Shown piece by piece: positions 43,091-51,666 of a stretch of DNA of 64,000 nt. Location of the stretch: NCBI GenBank assembly GCA_903847405.1, contig CAINDP010000082.1, forward strand, positions 1-64,000, read 5' to 3'. Within the stretch, counting starts at the first letter, position 1. Every line of letters begins with the position of its first letter. The notes beneath the pieces are model-generated. The model did not search any database and had not been told where the DNA came from. It saw only the letters and a program-made list of their open reading frames with translations. The translations under genes and the position numbers were made by a program. This DNA is from an uncultured Myxococcales bacterium (lineage in GTDB: Bacteria; Myxococcota_A; UBA9042; DTJE01).

Positions 43091-45034
43091 CTACCCGTGA
43101 ATCTTGTCGAAGATCGTTTCGGCCACGGGCCCGGGCAGCCCCGGCACGGCCTTCAGGGTCGGCAGGTCCGCGGCCCGCAACGCCGCCACCGATCCGAAGT
43201 GCCGCAACAGCGCCGTCCGACGCGTCTTGCCCAGCCCCGGGATGTCGTCCAGCACCGAGCCGCGTTCCTTCTTGCCGCGCCGCTTGCGGTGGAAGGTCAC
43301 CGCGAACCGGTGGGCCTCGTCGCGCACCCGCATCAGCAGGTGCAGCCCCGGGTCGTTCTGCTGCGGCACGATCAGTTCCACGTCGCCCGCGGCGCCGATC
43401 CTCCGGGCCTCGCCGCCGGTCGGTTCCCGGACGCCCTCGGCCTCGTCCTCGTCCTGGAACGGCACGCCGCCCGGGCGCGTCGGCACGTACAGCCGCTCGG
43501 GCGAGTGCGTCGCCGGCCCGTGGCCCTTCCCCACCACGCGCGACTTCGCCAGCCCCACCAGCGGCACGTTCACGCCCAGGCCCGCCATCACGTCCATCGC
43601 GGCCCGCAGTTGCGCCTCGCCACCGTCCAGCATCACCAGGTCCGGCAGGTCCTGGCCCTCGTCCAGGGCCCGCGTGAACCGCCGCTTCAGGACCTCGCGC
43701 AGGAAGCCCACGTCGCCCGGGCCTTCCTCCAGCCGCACCGCGAACGTCCGCCAGGCCCGCTTCTCGGCCCGCCCGTCCACGAACACGACCATGGACCCCA
43801 CCGGCTCGCCCGCCTGGAACGTGGACTGATCGAAGCCCTCGATGCGCCGGGGCGGCCGCTCCATCCGCAGCAGTTCCGCCAGCCGCCCCGCCGCCCGATC
43901 CCGCACCTCGCTCTTGGCCAGGTGCTCCACCAGCAACTGCTCGGCGTTCCGCGACGCCATGCGCACCGCATCCCCCAGGGGGCCCTTCACCGCCGTCTTC
44001 ACCTTGACCGGGTGCCCCGAGCGCGTCGCCAGGACCTCGGCCAGCGCCGCCAGGCCCTCGAACCCCTCGGCCGGCACCATCACGGCTTCCGGCACCGGGG
44101 CGCGCCCGTAGTACTGCAGCAGCACGCTGTCGGCGATCTCCTCCAGGGGCGCCACGACCCCGTCGATGATCACCGGCACCCGCTCGGTCAGCACGCCGCC
44201 CTCGAACCGGAGGATCGCGAAGGCCACGCTTTCGCCGGATCGCGCCACGCCCACCATGTCCGCGTCCTGGACCGTCGGCAGCACCACGGCCTGGCGCGTC
44301 AGCGCCGTCTGGATGGCCCGGACCTGGTCCCGCAGGCGCGCGGCCTCCTCGAAGTTCTCGGCCTCGCTGGCCTGCTCCATCCGGTCGGCCAGCCGCCGCC
44401 GCACCTCGTCGTATCGCCCCCGCAGGAACAGCACGACCGCGTCCACCCGCCCCCGGTATTCCTGGGCCGGTACGCTCCCCACGCAGGGCCCCAGGCAGCG
44501 CTGCATCTGGCACTCGATGCACGGCCGCGTCCGCGTGCGGAACTGAGAATCGCTGCACGTCCGCAGCCCGAAGTGGCGGTTCACCAGGGCGTGTGTCCCC
44601 CGGACCGACGTCGCCGACGCGTAGGGCCCGAAGTAGTGCGCGCCGTCGGATCGCCGTCGGCGCACCAGTTCCAGGCGCGGGAAGTTCTCGCCGGGGTCGA
44701 TGCGCAGGTACAGGTACGTCTTGTCGTCCTTCAGCAGCACGTTGAAGGGCGGCCGGTGCTTCTTGATCAGCTCGTTTTCGAGGATCAGCGCTTCCTTTTC
44801 GGTGGTGGTGACCACCGTGTCGATGCGCTCGAGGATGCCCGACAGCAGGGCGACGAAGGGCCGCGGGTCGCCGGCCTTGTGGAAGTACTGCGAAACCCGC
44901 GCCTGCAGGTCCACGGCCTTCCCGATGTACACGACCTTCCCGGCGCCGTCCCGCATCAGGTACACGCCGGGCGCCCGGGGCACGTCCCCGGTCAACCGCT
45001 TCACCTGCTCTTGGGTCCACGCCATCGCGTTCAC
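43091..45034 (-). CDS. uvrC: Excinuclease ABC subunit C
   Basis: About 647 residues. A GTG at 45034, six bases after AGAGGA, is preferred; the ATG at 45025 lacks a site. Domains: GIY-YIG nuclease (GVYLMRDGAGKVVYIGKA) about 20-100, a four-Cys region (CIECQMQRCLGPC), a UVR segment for UvrB binding (ASEAENFEEAARLRDQVRAI), an RNase H-like 5' nuclease (FDQSTFQAG, MVVFVDGR), and C-terminal helix-hairpin-helix motifs (IPGLGKTRRTALLRHFGS). It makes both incisions in nucleotide excision repair. It is convergent with the giant protein gene. Its minus-strand frame stays open far upstream, but only this part is coding. Confidence 0.96.
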   Translation of the reverse strand: MNAMAWTQEQVKRLTGDVPRAPGVYLMRDGAGKVVYIGKAVDLQARVSQYFHKAGDPRPFVALLSGILERIDTVVTTTEKEALILENELIKKHRPPFNVLLKDDKTYLYLRIDPGENFPRLELVRRRRSDGAHYFGPYASATSVRGTHALVNRHFGLRTCSDSQFRTRTRPCIECQMQRCLGPCVGSVPAQEYRGRVDAVVLFLRGRYDEVRRRLADRMEQASEAENFEEAARLRDQVRAIQTALTRQAVVLPTVQDADMVGVARSGESVAFAILRFEGGVLTERVPVIIDGVVAPLEEIADSVLLQYYGRAPVPEAVMVPAEGFEGLAALAEVLATRSGHPVKVKTAVKGPLGDAVRMASRNAEQLLVEHLAKSEVRDRAAGRLAELLRMERPPRRIEGFDQSTFQAGEPVGSMVVFVDGRAEKRAWRTFAVRLEEGPGDVGFLREVLKRRFTRALDEGQDLPDLVMLDGGEAQLRAAMDVMAGLGVNVPLVGLAKSRVVGKGHGPATHSPERLYVPTRPGGVPFQDEDEAEGVREPTGGEARRIGAAGDVELIVPQQNDPGLHLLMRVRDEAHRFAVTFHRKRRGKKERGSVLDDIPGLGKTRRTALLRHFGSVAALRAADLPTLKAVPGLPGPVAETIFDKIHG

Positions 45035-45077
45035 AGGGTGTCCTCTCGTCTTCGCTCCGTCAACTCCCCGCGCCTTT

Positions 45078-45111
45078 GGAACCCATCGCCTGCACCTGCG
45101 TGCTCGGGCGG
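45078..45111 (+). repeat. Family B element, right half only
   Basis: GGAACCCATCGCCTGCACCT and the following GCGTGCTCGGGCGG match the right half of the 72-base family B element. The left half is missing or has diverged. It lies between the divergent uvrC and diguanylate cyclase genes. Confidence 0.75.
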
Positions 45112-45172
45112 GATTCGTTGCGCTCCCTCGTCCACGATGGCACAATCGAACGCAGTCTGACGGAAGAGCATC

Positions 45173-46675
45173 GTGGTGGGTCGCATCAGCGCCGTGGGGC
45201 GTCGCCTTGCCCACCAGACCGCCTGGGGCGTGCTGGGTTCCGTCGCAGCCTCCTCCGCGATCCTGGCCGTCGTGCTGCTGGTGTCGGGCATGCGGGTGGA
45301 AACGACCCATCCCGTTCTGGGGTGGGTGGCGGCGGCGGTCGCGGCCGTGGTGGCCACCACGCTGTCGGCGATGCTGGTGTACCGCCTGGTCCGGCGTCAG
45401 GTCGCCCTGCGCCTGGAAACCCTGGCCGAGGTGCTCCGCGGCGCCGAGGCAGGCGACCATCTGAGGCGCTTCCAGCCCGCGGAAGACGACGAGTTCGCCG
45501 ACGTCGAACGCGCCTTCAACGCCCTGATGGACCAGTTCTCGGGTCTGGCGGCGTCGGCCCTCCACTCGGACCTCATGGTCAAGTGGGCCCAGTCCGAACT
45601 GCGCCTTCGCGAGGAACTGCTGGCGAAATCCAACGAACTGGCCGCCGTGAACGAGGCCCTGGTCCGCAAGGTCCGCGAGGCCTCGGACCTCCTGCGCATC
45701 GCCGAGGTGGCGTCGGCCAGCCTGGAGATGGGACGCCTGCTGGACCGCCTGGGCCGGACCCTGGTGGAAACCCTGGGCGTCGAGGAACTGCTGGTCCTGC
45801 TGCCCGATCCGGAATCCGGCGACATGCGGGTCCGCCATGCCGTCGGCGTCCAGGACGTCCACGTTCTGGAAGGTTCCTGGCCGTCGGACGATCCCCTGGT
45901 GCGTCGGTGCATCGAGGAGGGGGACATCCAGTACCTGCCCGACCTGTCCACCGAGCCCCTGACCGCCGACCTTCGCGGTCGCCGTCGCATCGGGGGCTCC
46001 CTGGTGGCCGTCCCCGTCCGGGGGCCCGGCAGCACCACCGGCGTGATCACCCTCCTGCGCCGGGAGGCGAGGGGCTTCGATTCCCAGGACCTGGACTTCC
46101 TGCGCCTGACCGCGCACTACGTCGCCCTGGCCGTGTCCAACGCGACGCTCTACCGGGCGACCCACGAGCGCGCCATCCACGACTCCCTGACCGGCCTGCA
46201 CAACCGCGGGTTCTTCGTCGAGGCCTTTGCCCGCGAGTGGCATCGGGCGCGTCGAACGGCCGTGCAGATGTCCGTCCTGATGATCGACGTGGATCATTTC
46301 AAACTGATCAACGACAGCCACGGCCACGGCGTCGGGGACGTCGTGCTCCAGGGCGTGGCGCGGCTGCTGCGGGCCCGGGCGCGGAAGGCCGACCTCCTGG
46401 CCCGCTACGGCGGCGAGGAGTTCGTCGTGGCCCTTCCCGGAACCCCGATCGAGGACGCCGAGGCCATCGCGGAAGCCATCCGGGCCTCGGTCGAGTCCAC
46501 GCCCCTGCCCGTGTCCGCCACGAACGGCGTGCCCGACGTCCACCTGACGGTGTCGGTGGGCGTCGCCTCGGATTCCCTGGCCGACGACAGCCCGGAAGCC
46601 CTGATCCGCCGGGCCGACATGGGCCTCCTCAGCGCCAAGTCGGCCGGTCGGAACCGGGTCGCGGTTCGACGGTGA
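45173..46675 (+). CDS. Membrane diguanylate cyclase (HAMP-GAF-GGDEF)
   Basis: 500 residues from a GTG at 45173 (GTG 45176 possible), with GGAAGAG upstream. Two membrane helices (about 17-40 and 47-72), a HAMP-like linker, a coiled coil about 130-175, a GAF domain about 180-325 and a GGDEF domain about 335-500. The active-site loop is GGEEF (413-417), and the inhibitory I-site RxxD (RKAD, 404-407) lies the usual five residues before it. It therefore should make cyclic di-GMP and be feedback-inhibited. A family B repeat half lies in its leader. Confidence 0.93.
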   Translation: MVGRISAVGRRLAHQTAWGVLGSVAASSAILAVVLLVSGMRVETTHPVLGWVAAAVAAVVATTLSAMLVYRLVRRQVALRLETLAEVLRGAEAGDHLRRFQPAEDDEFADVERAFNALMDQFSGLAASALHSDLMVKWAQSELRLREELLAKSNELAAVNEALVRKVREASDLLRIAEVASASLEMGRLLDRLGRTLVETLGVEELLVLLPDPESGDMRVRHAVGVQDVHVLEGSWPSDDPLVRRCIEEGDIQYLPDLSTEPLTADLRGRRRIGGSLVAVPVRGPGSTTGVITLLRREARGFDSQDLDFLRLTAHYVALAVSNATLYRATHERAIHDSLTGLHNRGFFVEAFAREWHRARRTAVQMSVLMIDVDHFKLINDSHGHGVGDVVLQGVARLLRARARKADLLARYGGEEFVVALPGTPIEDAEAIAEAIRASVESTPLPVSATNGVPDVHLTVSVGVASDSLADDSPEALIRRADMGLLSAKSAGRNRVAVRR

Positions 46676-46747
46676 CGATCGCGCGGCAGGCCGGCCCGCA
46701 AGGCCGCGTCCGTTGACTTGGACCCCCCGAAGTGGTACCTCGTACCG

Positions 46748-49513
46748 ATGGACCGGGACACGGGGAATCCGAAGGTCGAGGAACCGTGGGATCCCCTCCC
46801 ACCGCCTGCCTCTGCCCGGGGTTCGGCCCCCCTCTCGTCCCCCCGCCTCCCGGACCTCCCGTCCCGCATGGTGGATCGCCCCGGACGCCTGGTCGAATGG
46901 CTGGGTCGGGTGCTGTTCCGGCACGTGAAGTTCGACGAGGCCTCGCTGGCGACGATCCACAAGGCCTGCGAGCGGGGCACGCCGGTCTACGTCCTCTATG
47001 TCCGCAGCATCCTGGACTACCTGTATTTCTGCTATGCCTTCGTCCGGTTCGGGTTGCCGCAGGTGTTCTTCGCCGAAGGGATGGACCTGCGCTGGGTCCG
47101 GCCCCGGGGAGCGCTGATGGCCCTGTGGCGCCGGCTGTTCGGCGACCGCTCGCGCCTGTCGGATGCCGACGCCCTGCATATCGGCGTCGCGAACGGCCAG
47201 CCTTGCCTGCTGGCCCTGAAACGGCCCCGGACGCTGATCCAGTGGGGCGCCGATTCCCAGGGCACGCTGCTGGCCGACCTGGTCGACGCCCAGAGGGCCA
47301 CGGCGCGGCCGGTCGTCCTGGTGCCGCTGCAGGTCGTGTGGCACCAGGTTCCCGAAACCTATCGCCGATCGATCGCGGACGTCCTGCTGGGCGACCCCCA
47401 GGCGCCCGGGCCCCTGCGCAAGATGCTGTCGTTCTTCTGGAATCGTCGGCGCGCCAACGTCAGCGTCGGGCATCCCGTGGACCTCCCCGTGTTCCTGGCG
47501 AACCAGTCCGACGCCACCGACGACGCATCCGTGGTCGCCCGGCTGAAGTTCGCCCTGAACAACGAGTTCCTGCTGGGGTCCAAGGCGATCCGCGGCCCGG
47601 TGCTGAAGGGCGCCCGCCGGCTGATCGACGAGATCATGCGCACGCCGCCCCTGATCGAGGAGGTCGAGCGCCACGCCGCCCGGGAGGGCTTTGCGCCCGC
47701 CGCCGAAATGAAGCGCGTCCGCACGATCCTCCGGAAGATGGCCGCCGATTTCCGGTTCAACTGGCTGGAAGGGTTCGCCCTGTCCCTGGGCCTGTTCTTC
47801 AACCGGCTGTTCACGGACGTGACCGTGGACACGCGCGGGCTGCAGGGCATCCGGCAGGCGGCGCGCACCGGGCCGGTCGTGCTGGCCCCGGCCCACCGCA
47901 GCCACCTCGACTACCTCGTGTATTCGTGGGTGTTCTACACGCACGGCCTGATCCCCCCGCACATCGCGGCGGGCGAAAACCTGTCGTTCTGGCCGATGGG
48001 GACGGTCTTCCGGCGCTCGGGCGCGTTCTTCATCCGTCGGACCCTCCGCGGGGCCGGGCTGTACGCCCTGGCGCTGCGGCACTACGTCCGCAAGCTGCTG
48101 AAGGACGGCTACTGGATCGAGTTCTTCATCGAGGGCACGCGCAGTCGGTCGGGCAAGACCGTGTCCCCGCGGTACGGCATGCTGACGATGATCGTGGACG
48201 CGGTGGCGTCCGGGGCGACTCCCGACGCCCACCTGGTGCCGGCCGCGGTGACCTACGAGCGCGTCGTCGAAATGGCGTCGTACCAGCGCGAGTCCGAGGG
48301 GGCCGAAAAGCAGCGGGAAAGCGTCGCGACCCTGGCCCGCAGCGCGAAGGTCCTGGGGACCCGGTACGGGCGCATGTACGTCCAGTTCGACGAGCCCATC
48401 GGGATCAAGGACTTCCTGCGGCAGTCGGGGGTGCCGGTTCCCCTGGCGCCGGGCGAGGAGGTGCCGCGTCACGTCGTGCGGCACCTGGCCCACGTGCTGG
48501 CGCACCGGATCGACCGCTCCCTGCTGGTCACGCCCCAGCAACTGGTCGCCTTCGCGCTGTTGACGCATCGCAAGCGGGGCCTGGAGCGCGAGCGCCTGCT
48601 GGAGCGGGTGGGATTCCTGGTGGCCTACCTGGTGGCCCGGGGCGCCCTGCTGTCGGATCCCCTGGCCGATCCCCTGAAGGAGCGCGGCCTGCTGCCCGGC
48701 GGGCCCGGGGACCCGGCAGGACCGAAGGACGTCGCCGAGCGCGAGCGTTCCGACCTTCTGGGTGCGGCGCTGGCTCGGCCCGTGGACGAGGTGGTGCGCC
48801 TGTTCGCTCGCGACAAACTGGTCCGCCTGGGGGCCTTCGGCGAGGACTGGGTGATATCCCCGGAAGATTCGGGGCGTTCGGCCCTGGACTACCACAAGAA
48901 CGGCATCCTGCACCCGTTCGTGGACGACGCCCTGATGGCGACCGCGGTCCTGAGGCTGCTGGATCGGGGGCCGGTCACGGACGCGACCCTGTCCGGGGAG
49001 GGGCGCCTGCTGTCCCGGGCCCTGAAGCTGGAATTCATCTACGCCCAGGCCTTCGACACGGCATTCGACGCCGCCCTGGCGCGGTTCCTGCGCGAGGGGC
49101 TCCTGCGGCGGCAGGACGGGATCCTGGTTGCCGACGGCGATTCCCGCGAGGCCCTCGAGTTTTTCGCCGCGGCGGTGCAGCCCTTCCTGGAGTCGTATCG
49201 CATCGCGGCCCGGGCGGCCCTGGTGACCGGCGCTCCGGCCACCGAAAAGGACCTGGTGAAGGTCGCCCTGCGTCTGGGGCGCCGCATGTACTCGGTGGGC
49301 GAGGTCGAACTGCCCGAGTCGGTCAACGCCGTGACGTTCGCCAACGCGGCGGAGTGGCTGCGGATCGAGGTGGTGTCCGGGACGGCGCCGACGCGTGCCG
49401 ATGCGGCCCGGGCGTTGTTGAGGGCGGTGGAAGGCGCCGCCCGGGACGTCACGCCACCGACACCAGCCGCAGCAGCCCCGGCAGCAGGCGATGCCCCCGG
49501 AACCACCCCGTGA
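46748..49513 (+). CDS. plsB: Glycerol-3-phosphate 1-O-acyltransferase, PlsB type
   Basis: 921 residues from ATG 46748. A TTG at 46718 is in frame and would add MDPPKWYLVP; no start has a good ribosome site. All four acyltransferase motifs are visible in the middle: HRSHLDYL (H383, D388), RRSGAFFIRRT, FFIEGTRSRSGK and a VPAAVTYE segment. The long N- and C-terminal regions match membrane-bound PlsB enzymes, which attach the first acyl chain to glycerol 3-phosphate for phospholipid synthesis. Its 3' end overlaps the convergent SCP2-like gene by 65 bases. Confidence 0.9.
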   Translation: MDRDTGNPKVEEPWDPLPPPASARGSAPLSSPRLPDLPSRMVDRPGRLVEWLGRVLFRHVKFDEASLATIHKACERGTPVYVLYVRSILDYLYFCYAFVRFGLPQVFFAEGMDLRWVRPRGALMALWRRLFGDRSRLSDADALHIGVANGQPCLLALKRPRTLIQWGADSQGTLLADLVDAQRATARPVVLVPLQVVWHQVPETYRRSIADVLLGDPQAPGPLRKMLSFFWNRRRANVSVGHPVDLPVFLANQSDATDDASVVARLKFALNNEFLLGSKAIRGPVLKGARRLIDEIMRTPPLIEEVERHAAREGFAPAAEMKRVRTILRKMAADFRFNWLEGFALSLGLFFNRLFTDVTVDTRGLQGIRQAARTGPVVLAPAHRSHLDYLVYSWVFYTHGLIPPHIAAGENLSFWPMGTVFRRSGAFFIRRTLRGAGLYALALRHYVRKLLKDGYWIEFFIEGTRSRSGKTVSPRYGMLTMIVDAVASGATPDAHLVPAAVTYERVVEMASYQRESEGAEKQRESVATLARSAKVLGTRYGRMYVQFDEPIGIKDFLRQSGVPVPLAPGEEVPRHVVRHLAHVLAHRIDRSLLVTPQQLVAFALLTHRKRGLERERLLERVGFLVAYLVARGALLSDPLADPLKERGLLPGGPGDPAGPKDVAERERSDLLGAALARPVDEVVRLFARDKLVRLGAFGEDWVISPEDSGRSALDYHKNGILHPFVDDALMATAVLRLLDRGPVTDATLSGEGRLLSRALKLEFIYAQAFDTAFDAALARFLREGLLRRQDGILVADGDSREALEFFAAAVQPFLESYRIAARAALVTGAPATEKDLVKVALRLGRRMYSVGEVELPESVNAVTFANAAEWLRIEVVSGTAPTRADAARALLRAVEGAARDVTPPTPAAAAPAAGDAPGTTP

Positions 49514-49880
49514 TCTTCACGTCGCCCTGACGCAGATAGCGGTTGAACTGGCGCGTGCCCTCCCGGAACGGGCGGGGCAGGTTTCCCATCATCGGCACCT
49601 GGGACAGCCCCAGGATCGCCTCGAAGGTCCCGGTCACGCGGACCCGGACCTCCGGATCCGCGCCCGTCCGCACCCGCACCTGGCCGCCGCCGAAGACCAG
49701 CGTCGCGCCCACGGTGTCGTCGCCGCTGTGTGCCGTCACCGCCACCGCGCCGGACAGGCGATCCATCAGCCGGGCCAGTTCGGGCCGCCGAGCCAGGTTC
49801 CCCCGGATCAGTTCCGCCAGGATGCTGGCGATTCCGGCGGCCTCGTCCTCGGTCCCCTCGATCACGACACGCTCGTCCAT
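49449..49880 (-). CDS. Small SCP2-like (sterol carrier) domain protein
   Basis: 143 residues from the ATG at 49880, after GGGAGATCC. One domain only: an N-terminal helix (GIASILAELIRGNLAR), an alternating beta sheet (TVGATLVFGGGQVRVRTGADPEVRVRVTGTFEAIL) and C-terminal helices with GDVKITGWFRG, consistent with the SCP2 lipid-binding fold. Such proteins bind or carry lipids. The gene overlaps plsB tail to tail by 65 bases. Confidence 0.7.
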   Translation of the reverse strand: MDERVVIEGTEDEAAGIASILAELIRGNLARRPELARLMDRLSGAVAVTAHSGDDTVGATLVFGGGQVRVRTGADPEVRVRVTGTFEAILGLSQVPMMGNLPRPFREGTRQFNRYLRQGDVKITGWFRGHRLLPGLLRLVSVA

Positions 49881-49944
49881 CGGATCTCCCGGGGGGCATC
49901 GTGCCCCTCGCGTTCGGTGGTGGTGCACAGGGAAGGTGGTTCCG

Positions 49945-51120
49945 TCAGCCTTCGCCGTTCCAGGCGGCCTCCCAGACCGGCAGGACATCCTCGCCGGAGG
50001 TGACCGGTCGGGCGTTGTAGATCAGCGAGGCGTCGAACAGCGTCGCGTCGGCCAGTTCGCCCAGGGCGTCCCGGGGGACCCCCACGTCCTTGAACCCGCC
50101 GGGCAGGCCCAGGGACTTGGCGAAGGCGTAAATCGCGCCGGCCAGACGGTTCGCCAGGGCCTCGTCGGACCCGGACGAATCGACGCCGAAGGCCTCGGCC
50201 ACCTGCCGGTACACGTCCGGGCAGGCCAGCGCGTTGTACCGCACGACCGCGGGCATCGCGATGGAGTTGGCGAGGCCGTGGTGTACGCCGAAGCGGGCGC
50301 CCACGGTGTGCGAGATGGCGTGGACCAGGCCGACCTGGGCGTTGGAAAAGGCCGCGCCGGCCATGGTGGAGGCGATCAGTTGCCGCCCCCGGGCCGCCAC
50401 GTCGCCGGGCGTCTTGACGCAGGTCGGCAGCGCCGCCCGGACCTCGCGGATCGCGTGCAAGGCCAGGGCGTCGGCGATGGGCTGGCGCTGCATCGAGTGC
50501 AGGGCCTCCAGGGCGTGGGACAGGGCGTCCATGCCCGTCGCCGCCGTCAGCCCGGCGGGCAGGCCCACGGTCAGCACCGGGTCCAGGATCGCCGCGTCGG
50601 GCAGGATGTTGTAGTCGCCGAACAGCAGTTTCCGGTGGGATTCTGCGTCCTTGATGACGGCGACGTAGGTCACCTCGGACCCCGTGCCCGCCGTGGTGGG
50701 CAGCACCACGTGGGGGGCGGCCTTCCGGGTCAGGTTCTGGAAGCCCTCGTGGTCCCGCAGGCTGCCGCCCTCGCGCAGGAGGATGGCGATGCCCTTGGCC
50801 GTGTCGATGACGCTGCCGCCGCCCACGGACACGACGCCCGTGGCGCCGCCTTCCCGGGCCTTCGCCGCGCCCGCTTCCACCGCGGCCACCGACGAATCGG
50901 GGGGAACGTCCAGGAACTCGACCGCGACGCGGCGTCCCAGGGCCTTTCGCACCCGGGCCACGACGTCCGTCTTTTCGGCCAGGACCCGGTCGGACACCAG
51001 GACCACGCGCTGCATCCCCAGCCGGTCGCATTCCTGGGCGGCCTCGGATACCGAGCCGGCACCGTAGGTCACGCGGGTGGGGAAGGCAAAGACGAAGGAA
51101 CTGTCGGCATCGTACGACAT
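49945..51120 (-). CDS. Iron-containing alcohol dehydrogenase
   Basis: 391 residues from the ATG at 51120, after GGAGG. The NAD-binding GGGSVIDTAKG, LPTTAGTGSEVT, the metal-binding GMDALSHALEAL and FGVHHGLANSIAMP motifs define the group III (Fe-dependent) alcohol dehydrogenases, which reduce aldehydes or oxidise alcohols with NAD(P). The exact substrate cannot be read from sequence. It lies between two SCP2-like genes on the same strand, 64 bases from each, suggesting a lipid or fatty-alcohol theme, which is inference. Confidence 0.93.
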   Translation of the reverse strand: MSYDADSSFVFAFPTRVTYGAGSVSEAAQECDRLGMQRVVLVSDRVLAEKTDVVARVRKALGRRVAVEFLDVPPDSSVAAVEAGAAKAREGGATGVVSVGGGSVIDTAKGIAILLREGGSLRDHEGFQNLTRKAAPHVVLPTTAGTGSEVTYVAVIKDAESHRKLLFGDYNILPDAAILDPVLTVGLPAGLTAATGMDALSHALEALHSMQRQPIADALALHAIREVRAALPTCVKTPGDVAARGRQLIASTMAGAAFSNAQVGLVHAISHTVGARFGVHHGLANSIAMPAVVRYNALACPDVYRQVAEAFGVDSSGSDEALANRLAGAIYAFAKSLGLPGGFKDVGVPRDALGELADATLFDASLIYNARPVTSGEDVLPVWEAAWNGEG

Positions 51121-51184
51121 GGGGCCTCCTGCGGGACCGCCCGCGGACGGACGGGCCGATGAGGGTGGGACGGGCGCGGACCCG

Positions 51185-51604
51185 TCAGTCGTCCGGGAAC
51201 TCGGTGGCGACGCGGCCGGCGGACTCGACCAGCGCCTTGCTGGCATCCACGAACCGGACGATCGTCGGCAGGTCGCCCTTCAGGCGCAGCTTGCCCTGGA
51301 GCATCCCCGTGATGGGGTCCAGTTCCTTCCGGATGACCTGCTTCCACCGGGAATACTCGCCCGTGATGCAGAAGGGGGCCTTGAGGGCCTCGGCCGCCGG
51401 CACCAGGCGCGCCTCGCGGCAGACGCCCTTGTGGAGGTCCAGCCAGATGCCCGCGTCCTCTTCCAGGCCGAGGTCGGGCTTGGCCTTGCAGATCAGCGAA
51501 ACGACGCCCTTGTCCCAGTTGGCGCCGCCGACCTTGTAGGCCGGGTTTCCATTGATCGCATCCTGGTACAGCGCGACCCACTCCGCAGACGGAAAGCGTG
51601 CCAT
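51185..51604 (-). CDS. SCP2 sterol-binding domain protein
   Basis: 139 residues from the ATG at 51604, after GGAGG. It starts MARFPSAEWVALYQDAINGN, typical of stand-alone SCP2 proteins, and ends with LDPITGMLQGKLRLKGDLPT, the C-terminal helix-strand that closes the lipid tunnel. Such proteins bind acyl-CoA or other lipids in the cytoplasm. Probably in one operon with pepA upstream and the alcohol dehydrogenase downstream. Confidence 0.85.
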   Translation of the reverse strand: MARFPSAEWVALYQDAINGNPAYKVGGANWDKGVVSLICKAKPDLGLEEDAGIWLDLHKGVCREARLVPAAEALKAPFCITGEYSRWKQVIRKELDPITGMLQGKLRLKGDLPTIVRFVDASKALVESAGRVATEFPDD

Positions 51605-51666
51605 GGAATTCCTCCCTGTTGATGTTGCAGACGCGAAATCGATGGTAGGCGCGGGCCCTGGACGTG

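Noticed and set aside
45035-48913. A minus-strand frame stays open for thousands of bases upstream of uvrC
   Set aside because: It is antisense to the well-supported diguanylate cyclase and plsB genes, has no start signal, and its translation is Gln/Arg/Gly-rich low complexity, as expected of shadow frames in G+C-rich DNA.
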